Source: Cryptosporangium sp044454545 | GTDB lineage: Bacteria; Actinomycetota; Actinomycetes; Mycobacteriales; Cryptosporangiaceae | Direction of reading: 5' to 3' | Length of the DNA stretch: 64,000 nt | Assembly (NCBI RefSeq): GCF_044454545.1 | Contig: NZ_JBITDV010000002.1 | Coordinates: forward strand, 186,001-250,000 | In this document: positions 16,211 through 24,655 of the stretch, in pieces | Numbering within the stretch: the stretch's first letter is position 1 | How the letters are laid out: each line of letters begins with the position of its first letter | Made by a program: the position numbers and the translations under genes | The notes under the pieces: model-generated | Told to the model about the DNA's origin: nothing | Database searches by the model: none | What the model saw: only the letters and a program-made list of their open reading frames with translations

Positions 16211-16323
16211 GTTCTCTCCGATCGACGCGCATTACCGCGGTGTTAACCATCGTGGCACCGATTGGTCTCCCAGCCAGTGGTGCTGATCACTCTGAGAAGA
16301 ACTTGATACGGCACCATAAACGC

Positions 16324-17445
16324 ATGCGCGTACTGGTGGCACCGGATTCGTTCGGCGGCACGCTCTCGGCCGAGCAGGCCGCGGCGGCGATCGCGACCGG
16401 CTGGGGGCGGGAAAAACCCGGCGACACGGTGGTGACCCGCCCGCTCTCCGACGGCGGCCCCGGCCTGGTCGAGGTCGTCAGAGCGACGCTCGGCGGCTCG
16501 CTGGTGCCGGTCCGGGCCCGCGGTCCCCGGATGGAGCCGCTGGAGGCGTCGTTCCTGCTGCTGGACGACGTCGCGTACCTGGAGTGCGCGACCGTGGCCG
16601 GGCTGCAACTGGTGCCGGCCGCGGAGCGCGACCCCAAGGTCACGACCACCTACGGCCTGGGGCTGCTGCTGGCCGCCGCCGTCGAGTCCGGGGCCCGCTC
16701 GGTCGTCGTCGGGCTGGGCGGCAGCGTCACCAACGACGGGGGTGCGGGGCTGCTGGCCGCCCTGGGCGCCGGGCCGGTGGGGGTCTCCGGCACTGCGCTG
16801 CCGCCGGGAGGGGCCGCGCTGCGGGCCTGCGAAGGGCTGGCGGGCGTCCCGGCGCTGCGGGGCGTCGAGATCGTCGCGGCGACCGACGTCGACAACCCGC
16901 TGACCGGGATCCACGGGGCATCGGCGATCTACGGGCCGCAGAAGGGTGCCTCCGACAACGACGTCCAGGTCCTGGACCTGGCGCTTTCGCGCTGGGGCGA
17001 GATCCTGGTCCGCGACCTGCCCGGCTGCCCGCCGGACGTCGCCTCGCTGCCGGGCGCGGGCGCGGCCGGCGGGCTCGGAGTGGCGTTGCTCGCACTCGGC
17101 GGCCGCCGGGAGGCCGGAATCGCGCTCGTCCGCCGGCTGATCGGCTTCGACTCCGCGGTCGCCGACGCCGACCTCGTCATCACCGGCGAAGGCTCGTTCG
17201 ACTACCAGTCGCTCCGCGGAAAAGTGGTCTCCGGGGTCGCGGCGGCGGCCTCCGAGCACGGTGCGCCCTGCGTCGTTCTGGCTGGTCAGGTCAAGGTCGG
17301 ACGCCAGGAGGCGGCCGCGGCGCACGTGGACGAGGCGCGCTCGCTGGTCGAGCAGGCCGGCTCGGTGGACCGCGCGATGAACCAGGCCGAGGACGTCCTG
17401 ATCGAGCTGGCCGCGCGGACGGCCAAGGACTGGAGCCGGTCCTGA
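16324..17445 (+). CDS. glxK: Glycerate kinase (GlxK/GarK family)
   Basis: This predicts 373 residues from ATG 16324; an in-frame ATG at 16240 would add a non-conserved leader. It phosphorylates D-glycerate, most likely at the 2-position as in this family. Visible motifs are APDSFGGTLSAEQAA at the N-terminus, RPLSDGGPGLVEV, VGLGGSVTNDGGAG, GPQKGASDNDVQ, and near the C-terminus ITGEGSFDYQSLRGK. The upstream gap contains CATAAA 8 nt before the ATG, which could be a -10 of a leaderless transcript. It is followed after 94 bp by the A-type Fe-S carrier. Confidence 0.93.
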   Translation: MRVLVAPDSFGGTLSAEQAAAAIATGWGREKPGDTVVTRPLSDGGPGLVEVVRATLGGSLVPVRARGPRMEPLEASFLLLDDVAYLECATVAGLQLVPAAERDPKVTTTYGLGLLLAAAVESGARSVVVGLGGSVTNDGGAGLLAALGAGPVGVSGTALPPGGAALRACEGLAGVPALRGVEIVAATDVDNPLTGIHGASAIYGPQKGASDNDVQVLDLALSRWGEILVRDLPGCPPDVASLPGAGAAGGLGVALLALGGRREAGIALVRRLIGFDSAVADADLVITGEGSFDYQSLRGKVVSGVAAAASEHGAPCVVLAGQVKVGRQEAAAAHVDEARSLVEQAGSVDRAMNQAEDVLIELAARTAKDWSRS

Positions 17446-17539
17446 TCGGTTCTCGAAAGTTTGTGCAACCATGGGGAATGGACGCCGGGAAGACTCTGGT
17501 TGTCCCGGTAGTTGACCAGCGACACAACGGGAGCCGACT

Positions 17540-17914
17540 GTGACCGTCTCCGAGACCACCCACGAGCACGCCCCGACTGAGCCTGCAGCCGACGGCGTTC
17601 TCCTGACCGACGGCGCCGCCAGCAAGGTCAAGGCACTGCTCGACCAGGAGGGCCGGGACGACCTGCGTCTGCGCATCGCCGTGCAGCCGGGTGGCTGTTC
17701 CGGTTTGCGTTACCAGCTCTTCTTCGACGAGCGCTCGCTCGACGGCGACACGATTCTCGACTTCAGTGGCGTCGAGGTCGCGGTCGACCGGATGAGCAAG
17801 CCCTACCTGGGCGGCGCGACGATCGACTTCGTCGACACGATCGAGAAGCAGGGCTTCACGATCGACAACCCGAACGCGACCGGGTCGTGCGCCTGCGGCG
17901 ACTCGTTCCACTAA
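17540..17914 (+). CDS. erpA: A-type iron-sulfur cluster carrier (ErpA/IscA-like)
   Basis: This 124-residue HesB-like protein starts with GTG 17540. The three ligand cysteines are in PGGCSG (about Cys55) and the C-terminal SCACGDSF. The first 20 residues are a variable, acidic leader. It would deliver 2Fe-2S/4Fe-4S clusters to apo-enzymes; clients nearby include NadA and the respiratory complex. An actinobacterial homologue in a similar position is Rv2204c, as I recall. A long hairpin terminator follows its stop. Confidence 0.93.
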   Translation: MTVSETTHEHAPTEPAADGVLLTDGAASKVKALLDQEGRDDLRLRIAVQPGGCSGLRYQLFFDERSLDGDTILDFSGVEVAVDRMSKPYLGGATIDFVDTIEKQGFTIDNPNATGSCACGDSFH

Positions 17915-17925
17915 GTTTCGACGCG

Positions 17926-17964
17926 ACGGCGTCCACTCACCGAATCTTCGGTGGTGGACGCCGT
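17926..17964 (+). terminator. Long hairpin terminator after erpA
   Basis: ACGGCGTCCAC-T-CACCGAA pairs with TTCGGTG-GTGGACGCCGT (18 bp with one bulged T, loop TC), starting 11 nt after the stop and followed by TTCGTGTG. Confidence 0.75.
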
Positions 17965-18067
17965 TTCGTGTGCATTAGGCTGTTCGCCGTTTGGTCACCG
18001 TGTGGTTCTCTCAGCGCCCGGGTAAGGGCGCGGTGCCCCTTTCTTAGCCGGATGGAGACAACCCCGG

Positions 18068-19045
18068 ATGAAAATTGCTGTCACCGGGTCGATCGCGACC
18101 GACCACCTCATGCACTTCCCGGGGCGATTCGCCACCCAGCTGATGCCGGATCAGCTCGACCGCGTCTCGCTCTCGTTCCTCGTCGACGACCTGGTCGTCC
18201 GTCGCGGCGGGGTGGCCGCCAACATCGCGTTCGGCATGGGTCAGCTCGGCCTGCGGGGGATCCTGGTCGGGGCGGTCGGCAACGACTTCGCCGACTACCG
18301 GTCGTGGCTCGAGCGGCACGGCGTCGACTGCGACTCCGTGCACGTGTCGGAGTACGCGCACACCTCGCGCTTCGTCTGCACGACCGACGACGACATGTGT
18401 CAGATCGCGTCGTTCTACGCCGGTGCGATGAGCGAGGCCCGGAACATCGAGCTCGGCCCGATCGACCGCCGGGTGGGCGGGCTCGACCTGGTGCTGATCG
18501 GGGCCAACGACCCCGAGGCGATGGTGCGTCACACCGCCGAGTGCCGTCAGCGGGGGCTGCGATTCGCCGCCGACCCGTCGCAGCAGCTCGCGCGGATGAC
18601 CGGTGACCAGGTGCGGCAGCTGATCGACGGCGCCGCGTTCCTGTTCACGAACGAGTACGAGAAGACGCTGCTCGAGTCGAAGTCCGGGTACAGCCAGGAC
18701 GAGATCCTCGACCGGGTCGAGATCCGGGTGACCACGCTCGGCAAGGACGGCGTCGAGATCGTCGGTCACTCGGTGGGGCGCATCCACGTGGCCTGCGCGA
18801 CCGAGGCGGCCAAGGCCGACCCGACCGGCGTGGGAGACGGCTTCCGGGCCGGGTTCCTCACCGCGCTGTCGTGGGGGCTGGACCTGCGGCGGGCGGCCGA
18901 GGTCGGCAACCTGCTGGCGACGTACGTCCTCGAGACCGTGGGGACGCAGGAGTACTCCGTCGACAACGCCGAGTTCGTCAAGCGCCTCGGCATCGACTAC
19001 GGCCACGAGGCGGCCGAAGAGGTCGCCTCGTATCTGGGCAAGTAG
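18068..19045 (+). CDS. PfkB-family carbohydrate/nucleoside kinase (adenosine kinase-like, CbhK)
   Basis: This 325-residue ribokinase-fold protein starts MKIAVTGSIATDHLMHFPGRF. RRGGVAANIAFGMGQLG (about residues 47-63) is the substrate lid and glycine motif. DPTGVGDGFRAGF (about residue 258) holds the anion hole and catalytic Asp. The M. tuberculosis neighbour in the same position (Rv2202c) is an adenosine kinase, so nucleoside phosphorylation is plausible but not proven from sequence. TAGGCT at 17976-17981 may be a -10 box; GGAGA precedes the start. A strong hairpin lies 7 nt after the stop. Confidence 0.88.
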   Translation: MKIAVTGSIATDHLMHFPGRFATQLMPDQLDRVSLSFLVDDLVVRRGGVAANIAFGMGQLGLRGILVGAVGNDFADYRSWLERHGVDCDSVHVSEYAHTSRFVCTTDDDMCQIASFYAGAMSEARNIELGPIDRRVGGLDLVLIGANDPEAMVRHTAECRQRGLRFAADPSQQLARMTGDQVRQLIDGAAFLFTNEYEKTLLESKSGYSQDEILDRVEIRVTTLGKDGVEIVGHSVGRIHVACATEAAKADPTGVGDGFRAGFLTALSWGLDLRRAAEVGNLLATYVLETVGTQEYSVDNAEFVKRLGIDYGHEAAEEVASYLGK

Positions 19046-19052
19046 CGCGCTT

Positions 19053-19087
19053 CGCGAAGACCCCCGCCCCCGCCGGGGGTCTTCGCG
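19053..19087. terminator. Hairpin terminator between convergent genes
   Basis: CGCGAAGACCCCC pairs with GGGGGTCTTCGCG (13-bp perfect stem, 9-nt loop). It ends the PfkB-kinase transcript and can act on the opposing tusA-like transcript. Confidence 0.8.
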
Positions 19088-19157
19088 GCCCGAGCGCGTG
19101 CCCGTGGTGCGGCTGCGTGGCCGTGGTGCGGCTGCGTGGGCGTTGGGCGGCGGCGGG

Positions 19158-19385
19158 TCAGGCGCGGCGCACGTCGAAGGCCGGGGCGCCGTCGGAGTCG
19201 GCCGGACCCACGAACTCCTGGCCCCGCATCCGGCACCAGGCCGGGATGTCCACCCGGGCGGCCGGGTCGTCGGCGAGGACTCGGACGACGCCACCGATCG
19301 GCACGTCCCCGATCCGGCGGGCCAGCTCGATGACCGGGAGCGGGCAGCGCATCCCGCGGCAATCCAGCGTGAGCTCCGGGGTCAC
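19158..19385 (-). CDS. TusA/SirA-family sulfur carrier-like protein
   Basis: This predicts 75 residues from GTG 19385, opening VTPELTLDCRGMRCPLPVIELARRI. The CPLP motif carries the sulfur-accepting Cys of TusA proteins. A second Cys lies in DIPAWCRMRGQEF. The fold (small alpha/beta sandwich) and length fit the family. Its GTG start overlaps the stop of the upstream cysteine desulfurase (GTGA), so persulfide sulfur transfer between the two is the natural inference. The final acceptor (tRNA, molybdenum cofactor, other) is not indicated by neighbours. Confidence 0.87.
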   Translation of the reverse strand: MTPELTLDCRGMRCPLPVIELARRIGDVPIGGVVRVLADDPAARVDIPAWCRMRGQEFVGPADSDGAPAFDVRRA

Positions 19386-20539
19386 AGGCCCGTCACCCCC
19401 GCAGTTGCCCGGAGATCGGCGACGATCCCGGGGAGTTCGGCCAGGAAACGGTCGACGTCGGCATCCGAGACGCCCGCGTGCAGCGACACCCGCACGTTGC
19501 CGTGCGACAGCACCCCCATCGCCTCCAGCACGTGCGACGGCGACAACGTCGACGACGTGCACGACGACCCGGACGACACCGCGAACCCCCGTGCGTCCAG
19601 CGCGTGCAGCAGCGCCTCACCGTCCACGTAGAGGCACGAGAACGTGACCAGGTGGGGCAGCCGCTCCGTGGGGTGCCCCACCACCTCCACGTCGGGCACG
19701 GTCGCCGCCACCCGCTCCCGGATCCGGTCGACCAGCGCGGACAGCCGCGCGCCCTCGGCCGGAGCGTTCGACGAAACGGCCCGGAGCGACGCGGCCGCCG
19801 CCACGATCGCCGGCAGGCTCAGCGCCCCGGGCGCACGCCCGCGCTCCCGTTCGTCGGCCGGGCCCGGCGGGACCCACCGCGTTCCGGTCCGGATCACCAG
19901 CACCCCCACGCCCGCCGGGCCGCCCCATTTCCGCGCGCTCCCGCTCAGCGTCGCCCAGCCCGGAGGCACCGGCGAACGGCCCAGCGACTGCGCAGCGTCC
20001 ACATGCAGGGGGACGCCGGCCGAGGCGCACGCGGCAGCCACTGACGCGACCGGCTGCACCGTCCCGACCTCGTGGTTCGCGCTCATCAGCGCGGCCAGCG
20101 CGACGCCGGGCGCGCGGACCGCCTCGGCGAAGGCCGACGTGGACACCCGTCCCGAGCGGTCGACCTCGACCGGCACCGACGAGCCGTCCCAGGACGCCGC
20201 AGCGTGCAGCACCGCGGAGTGCTCGACGGCAGAGTGGACGAACGTGGAACCCACCCTCCGGCGTCCGGCCAGCCCGCCGAGAATCGCGTGGTGGACGGCC
20301 ACCGTGCCGTTGGCGCAGAACGAGACCTCGTCCGGCCGGGCCCCGACCACCTCGGCCACGACGGCCCGGGCAGCGTCGAGCAGCTGGGAGGCCCGCCGCG
20401 CCTCGGTGTAGAGCCGCGCGGGATCGGCCCAGCCGTCCTCCATCGCGGCGGCGAACGCCTGCTTGGCGACCGGGTGCAACGGCACCGCGGTGGCCGCGTC
20501 GAAGTACGTCCGTACTGAAGGCGCTGCGGCGTCGGACAC
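19382..20539 (-). CDS. Cysteine desulfurase family protein (NifS/IscS-like)
   Basis: This 385-residue PLP enzyme takes sulfur from cysteine and yields alanine. It opens with YFDAATAVPLHP. SAVEHSAVL supplies the PLP-stacking His, NHEVGTVQPV the Asn, HVDAAQSLGR the Asp, SGSARKWGGPAGVGVL the Schiff-base Lys (Arg replaces the usual His before it), and SSGSSCTSSTLSPSHVL the persulfide Cys loop. The first motif reads YFDAAT rather than YLDNAAT, common in actinobacterial paralogues. It is coupled to the TusA-like gene (GTGA overlap). It is divergent from ctaC. Confidence 0.9.
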   Translation of the reverse strand: MSDAAAPSVRTYFDAATAVPLHPVAKQAFAAAMEDGWADPARLYTEARRASQLLDAARAVVAEVVGARPDEVSFCANGTVAVHHAILGGLAGRRRVGSTFVHSAVEHSAVLHAAASWDGSSVPVEVDRSGRVSTSAFAEAVRAPGVALAALMSANHEVGTVQPVASVAAACASAGVPLHVDAAQSLGRSPVPPGWATLSGSARKWGGPAGVGVLVIRTGTRWVPPGPADERERGRAPGALSLPAIVAAAASLRAVSSNAPAEGARLSALVDRIRERVAATVPDVEVVGHPTERLPHLVTFSCLYVDGEALLHALDARGFAVSSGSSCTSSTLSPSHVLEAMGVLSHGNVRVSLHAGVSDADVDRFLAELPGIVADLRATAGVTGL

Positions 20540-20670
20540 GTCCGGAAACGCTACCCCGGCGCGTCGCCTACCCCTGCGGGTCGCCGCACCGGGGGTCCAG
20601 TAGTCTACGTTCGGTCGAAGATGAGACCCGACTGGCAGTACGCGTCGGGCGCCGATGAGGAGGGCGACTG

Positions 20671-21576
20671 GTGGGGGCGAAGAACCCGTCAGCGAGTGCC
20701 GAACGTCGTACCCGGCGATTCGGTCGGGCCGGCCGCGCGGCCGCCGTCACCGGCATTGCCGGTGCCTCGGCGTTGCTGCTCTCCGGCTGCTCCACCGAAG
20801 AAGTGCTCCGGTTCGGATGGCCGAAGGGGATCACCCCGCAGGCCGACCAGATGATGGATCTCTGGACCGGATCGGTCATCGCCGCGCTCGCCGTCGGCGT
20901 GTTCGTCTGGGGCCTGATCTTCTGGGCGGTGATCCGCTACCGCAAGAAGAGCGACGAGCTGCCCACGCAGACCCGCTTCAACTTGCCGATCGAGATCCTG
21001 TACACGGCGGTCCCGTTCCTGATCATCGCGGTGCTCTTCTACTACACCGCGATCGTTCAGACGTTCGTCGACAAGCAGAAGGCGAACCCGGACGTCACGG
21101 TCTCGGTCGTCGCGTTCAAGTGGAACTGGCAGTTCCTCTACCCGGAGGAGCTCGACACCGACCGGCAGCCGATCGGCACACTGGGCTCGACCGACCAGGT
21201 TCCGATCCTGGTCGTGCCGACCGGTGAGCGGATCCGGTTCGTGGAGACCTCCAACGACGTCATCCACTCGTTCTGGGTGCCGGCGCTGCTGTTCAAGCGC
21301 GACGTGATCCCGGGCCGGACGAACTCGTTCGAAGCGTCGATCAACAAGGGCGAGGAAGGTGCGTACGTCGGCCGCTGCGCCGAGCTGTGCGGCACGTACC
21401 ACGCGAACATGAACTTCGAGCTCCGCGCGGTGACGTCGGAGAAATTCGACCAGTTCATCACCGAGAAGAAGGCCGGTAAGTCGACCTACGACGCGCTCCA
21501 GGCCATCGGGGAGTCGCCGACCGCGACGACCACGCGCCCGTTCAAGACCAAGCGCGACTCGCGTCAGCCGAGCTAG
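20671..21576 (+). CDS. ctaC: Cytochrome c oxidase subunit II (aa3)
   Basis: This 301-residue membrane-anchored protein starts with GTG 20671 (ribosome site GAGGAGGGC). Residues 22-41 form a signal helix ending in a lipobox LLSGC. Two membrane helices follow (about 70-90 and 110-130). The CuA domain has DVIHSFWVPAL, and GRCAELCGTYHANMNF supplies the two Cys, His and Met ligands. It accepts electrons from the cytochrome cc of QcrC in the bc1-aa3 supercomplex. The subunit I gene (ctaD) is not in this window. ctaF follows after 13 bp. Confidence 0.97.
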   Translation: MGAKNPSASAERRTRRFGRAGRAAAVTGIAGASALLLSGCSTEEVLRFGWPKGITPQADQMMDLWTGSVIAALAVGVFVWGLIFWAVIRYRKKSDELPTQTRFNLPIEILYTAVPFLIIAVLFYYTAIVQTFVDKQKANPDVTVSVVAFKWNWQFLYPEELDTDRQPIGTLGSTDQVPILVVPTGERIRFVETSNDVIHSFWVPALLFKRDVIPGRTNSFEASINKGEEGAYVGRCAELCGTYHANMNFELRAVTSEKFDQFITEKKAGKSTYDALQAIGESPTATTTRPFKTKRDSRQPS

Positions 21577-21589
21577 GAGCTAGCGACTC

Positions 21590-22006
21590 ATGAAGAGCGA
21601 ATCCAGGATCTTCAACCTGCTCGCGGCGTTCCTGGTGGCGATGGCGGTCGTCTACTACTTCTGGACCAAGGGCAGCTCGTACCACACCGACTGGGTCGGG
21701 ACGACCGCGCTCGTGCTGTCGGCGGTGCTGTGCGGGATGTGCGGCCAGTTCTTCTCGCTGGTCGCGCGGCGGATCGAGGCTCGTCCGGAAGACCGGTCGG
21801 ACGCGGACATCTCCGAGGGCGCGGGCGACCTGGGGTTCTTCAGCCCGGGGAGCTACTGGCCGTTCGGTATCGCGGTCTCCGCGACCACGGCCGGGCTGGG
21901 CCTCGCGTACTGGTTCCCGTGGCTGATCGCCCTGGGCGGCGCCGCCGTCCTGCTGACCGTCAGCGGCCTCCTGTTCGAGTACTACACCAAACCCGGCGAG
22001 CACTAA
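21590..22006 (+). CDS. ctaF: Cytochrome c oxidase subunit IV (actinobacterial)
   Basis: This 138-residue protein has four predicted helices (about residues 6-24, 33-55, 84-102, 104-125). It opens MKSESRIFNLLAAFLVAMAV, typical of actinobacterial CtaF. FFSPGSYWPFGIAV before helix 3 is well conserved in the family. It stabilises the aa3 oxidase within the bc1-aa3 supercomplex. It is co-transcribed with ctaC (AGGAG ribosome site) and closed by a strong terminator. Confidence 0.93.
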   Translation: MKSESRIFNLLAAFLVAMAVVYYFWTKGSSYHTDWVGTTALVLSAVLCGMCGQFFSLVARRIEARPEDRSDADISEGAGDLGFFSPGSYWPFGIAVSATTAGLGLAYWFPWLIALGGAAVLLTVSGLLFEYYTKPGEH

Positions 22007-22028
22007 AGCTACGGCGCCCGCCGACACG

Positions 22029-22053
22029 AACCGCCCCCCGCGAGGGGGCGGTT
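22029..22053 (+). terminator. Intrinsic terminator after ctaF
   Basis: AACCGCCCCC pairs with GGGGGCGGTT (10 bp, loop CGCGA), followed by TTGTTTG. It lies 22 nt after the ctaF stop and is one of few hairpins here with a T-rich trailer. Confidence 0.88.
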
Positions 22054-22071
22054 TTGTTTGTGTCGTGACGT

Positions 22072-22187
22072 GGAGCCCGTCCAGAACGGCGCTGGCAGTC
22101 GAGCGGCCCGACGTCGTGGCCCTGGGCATGCCGCCTCAAGGAGGGCCGCTCGCCTGTCAGCGCCGTTCTTGGGCGGGCCGCCCACTA
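22072..22187 (-). repeat. Palindromic intergenic repeat, copy C (minus orientation)
   Basis: Read on the minus strand it begins TAGTGGGCGGCCCGCCCAAG, where TAG is the stop of the 22185 gene; copy B starts with the same 20 bases. The arms are 22143-22179 and 22072-22109, pairing over about 36 nt with a few mismatches and one gap, with a 33-nt loop that begins CTCCTTG. In this copy CGAGCGCGCC is replaced by CGAGCGGCC in both arms, so pairing is kept. It lies between convergent ctaF and the nucleotidyltransferase gene. Confidence 0.85.
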
Positions 22188-22952
22188 GGCAGCGTGTTGG
22201 GCGGCCCAGGCTAGTTCGGCGGCGGAGCGGACCACGGCGAGCTGGTCGGCGTTCAGGTAGGGCTCCACTACCGGCGAGAGCTGGGCGTAGAGGCCCAGGG
22301 CGGCTCGGCAGGAGTCGGCCAGCTGCTCGCCCCGCAGGCCCAGCGCGGAGTCTTGCGAGCGGCGCCAGGCCGGCCCCATCGCGTCGGCGACCAGGTCGAA
22401 CAGCTGGTGCTCGCTCGCGTACAGGATCCGGTGGTGCACCGCCGCGACGAAGGGTAACCGCGTCGCGAGCCGGTTCCGGGTCACCGCCGCCGTCGTCCGG
22501 CGCCCCGCGGCCAGCGACCCCACGAGCCGCTGCACGACCTCGGCCCGGCCGGTCATCTGCCCGGCGATCCAGGCCCGCCGGTGTCCCTCGATGTCGGACC
22601 ACCGCCACGCGCCGGCCTCTTGCGAGAGCTCGTTCGCGGTGCCGTCCGCGTCGTGCAGTATCACCGCGGCCCGCCACCCGGGCACCGTGCTCCCGGCGAG
22701 TTTCGGGTCGGCGAACGAGGCCCGCACCGCGTCGGCCGAGCGCCACGACACCGACATGAGCAGGCCACCGAGCTGCCGGTGGATGTACTCCGGGCCGTTG
22801 CCGAGTGCGACCAGATCGACGTCGCTGTGCTCGTGCGCGTCGCCCCGGCTCTGGCTACCGAGCAGGACGACACCACTGGTTCCGTCGGCGACGAGATCCG
22901 CTACGGTCGCCGCCACCGCGGCGGCTACCCGCGGGGGGAGAGGGGGCGGCAC
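22185..22952 (-). CDS. Nucleotidyltransferase-domain protein
   Basis: This 255-residue protein has an N-terminal Pol-beta-like nucleotidyltransferase core. VVLLGSQSRGDAHEHSDVDLVAL (about residues 28-50) contains the GS motif and two catalytic Asp. No third catalytic Asp is obvious; the region VPGWRAAVILHDADG may supply it. The C-terminal half is helical, as in aminoglycoside or MNT-type enzymes, but nothing shows the substrate. A resistance role should not be assumed. It is monocistronic; a weak hairpin (22980-22999) lies in the upstream gap to trpD. Confidence 0.75.
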   Translation of the reverse strand: MPPPLPPRVAAAVAATVADLVADGTSGVVLLGSQSRGDAHEHSDVDLVALGNGPEYIHRQLGGLLMSVSWRSADAVRASFADPKLAGSTVPGWRAAVILHDADGTANELSQEAGAWRWSDIEGHRRAWIAGQMTGRAEVVQRLVGSLAAGRRTTAAVTRNRLATRLPFVAAVHHRILYASEHQLFDLVADAMGPAWRRSQDSALGLRGEQLADSCRAALGLYAQLSPVVEPYLNADQLAVVRSAAELAWAAQHAA

Positions 22953-23140
22953 GGGGTAAGTGTCCCATCGGGGTCCGGTCTGACGGAACGTTTCGTCAGC
23001 ATTTCTTCACGTGCTGTCAGCAACTGTCCGCGTGATGTTCGCACGGGGCTCACCTGCGACAACGCTAGTTGGTCCTCGCCGGGGCCGGGACGTTGTATTC
23101 GTCACGTCCCTGGCCGAACGGCCGGTAGATTCCGGGGGGC

Positions 23141-24181
23141 TCAGGCCTCGGTCGCGACCGCGATCCAGCGGTCCAGAACGGCACCGGCCGCCCCCGAATC
23201 GACCGACTCGGCGACCCGCTCGAGACCGGCCAGCAGCGACGCTTCCAGGCCGCCGGGGAACCGGTCGAACGCGGCGACCGCGGCGGCCGCGTTCACCAGG
23301 ACGGCGTCCCGGACCGGGCCGCGCTCACCGGCGAACACCGCGCGGGCCACCTTGGCGTTGAACGCCGCGTCGGCGCCGCGCAGATCCTCCCGGGAGGCGC
23401 GCGGGATGCCCAGGTCGGCCGCGTCCACCAGCGTTTCGGTCACGGCGCCGTCGGCGACCAGCCAGATGCGGGTCGGCGCGGTCGTCGTGAACTCGTCCAG
23501 GCCGTCCTCGCCGCGCATCACCAGCGCGGACGCGCCCCGCTGGGCGAAGACCCCGGCCATCACCGGGGCCATCCGTTCGTTCGCGCAGCCCACCGCGCTG
23601 GCGCGGACGCGGCCCGGGTTGGTCAGCGGCCCGAGGAAGTTGAAGAACGTGGGGACGCCCATCTCTTTGCGGGCCACACCGGCGTGCCGCAGGCCCGGGT
23701 GGTAGGTCGGGGCGAAGCAGAACGCGATCCCGGCCTCCCGGACGCATTCCGCCGCCCGCGCGGGCGTCATCGTGATCGGGACGCCGAGGTATTCCAGCAG
23801 GTCAGCGGCGCCGGTACTACTCGAGGCGGCCCGGTTGCCATGCTTGACGACCGGGATACCGGCACCGGCCACGACGATCGCGGCCATCGTCGAGATGTTG
23901 ACCGTGTGGGCCTGGTCGCCGCCCGTGCCGACGACGTCGACGGCGTCCGGAGAGACGTCGATCGGAGTGGCGGCCTCGAGCATCGCGGAGACCAGCCCGG
24001 TGACTTCCTCCGCGGTCTCACCCTTGGCCCGCAGCGCCATCGCGAACGCGGCGATCTGCACCGGGGTGGCGTCACCGGACATGACCTGACCCATCGCCCA
24101 GCCGGTCTGCGCGGGCGCGAGGGAGTCCCCGGCCAGCAGCGTGTTGAGCAGGAGGGGCCAGGTCTGGGTCGGGCCGGTCAT
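23141..24181 (-). CDS. trpD: Anthranilate phosphoribosyltransferase
   Basis: This predicts 346 residues from ATG 24181. The enzyme joins anthranilate to PRPP in tryptophan synthesis. Motifs visible are VDVVGTGGDQAHTVNIST (PRPP/Mg site), VKHGNRAASSSTGAADLLE, ARKEMGVPTFFNFLGPLTNP and MRGEDGLDEFTTTAPT. The first in-frame start at 24301 would add an unrelated leader and overlaps the upstream gene, whose stop forms an ATGA overlap with 24181. No other trp genes are adjacent. Confidence 0.96.
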   Translation of the reverse strand: MTGPTQTWPLLLNTLLAGDSLAPAQTGWAMGQVMSGDATPVQIAAFAMALRAKGETAEEVTGLVSAMLEAATPIDVSPDAVDVVGTGGDQAHTVNISTMAAIVVAGAGIPVVKHGNRAASSSTGAADLLEYLGVPITMTPARAAECVREAGIAFCFAPTYHPGLRHAGVARKEMGVPTFFNFLGPLTNPGRVRASAVGCANERMAPVMAGVFAQRGASALVMRGEDGLDEFTTTAPTRIWLVADGAVTETLVDAADLGIPRASREDLRGADAAFNAKVARAVFAGERGPVRDAVLVNAAAAVAAFDRFPGGLEASLLAGLERVAESVDSGAAGAVLDRWIAVATEA

Positions 24182-24600
24182 CGGGCCGCGGGCAGCGAAC
24201 CGAGCTGCCGTCGCAGGACCTCGGCGACGGTCGAGGCCGCGGCGACCGGGTCGAGCGGGTGCGACAGCACCGCGTCGGCTTCGGCCCAGGTCGCCAGCCA
24301 CTTGTCGACCTTGCGCGCCAGCACGAGACAGACCGGCGGGCAGTCGTCCACCTCGTTCTTGAGCTGACGGGAGATGCCCATGCCGCCGGTGGGCCAGGCT
24401 TCGGCGTCCAGGAGGAGCAGGTCGATGCCACCGGCGTCGGTGAGTTCGACGACCTCCTCGCCGGTGCCGGCCTCGACCCAGGTGATCGGACCGATGTCGG
24501 CCGCGGGCCGGCGGCCGATGGCCATCCGGATCCGCTCGCGGACGGCCGCGTCATCGCTGTAGACGAGAACGGTCGCGGGCGAGGCACTGGCAGGGGTCAT
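24178..24600 (-). CDS. Atypical response-regulator receiver-like protein
   Basis: This predicts 140 residues from ATG 24600, forming a single receiver-like domain with no output domain. The acidic pair SDDA (residues 15-18) and the phospho-acceptor-position Asp in LLLLDAEAW (about Asp65) are present, but the conserved Thr/Ser and Lys are not: the Lys position reads LSHPLDP. It may therefore bind partners without ordinary phosphorylation. It is coupled to trpD by an ATGA overlap, a pairing that I recall in other actinobacteria, but its role is unknown. Confidence 0.75.
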   Translation of the reverse strand: MTPASASPATVLVYSDDAAVRERIRMAIGRRPAADIGPITWVEAGTGEEVVELTDAGGIDLLLLDAEAWPTGGMGISRQLKNEVDDCPPVCLVLARKVDKWLATWAEADAVLSHPLDPVAAASTVAEVLRRQLGSLPAAR

Positions 24601-24655
24601 GAGGGCTGGGCTCCCAACGTGCGACGGACGCGTCGAGCGGATCGTAGCGCTGCGC

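Noticed and set aside
16243..17676. A 477-codon open frame on the minus strand
   Set aside because: It is antisense to the glycerate kinase gene with shadow composition.
22980..22999. A terminator hairpin between trpD and the nucleotidyltransferase gene
   Set aside because: Only a 9-bp stem with one G-U pair, far from the trpD stop and without a trailing T-run; too weak to list as a feature.
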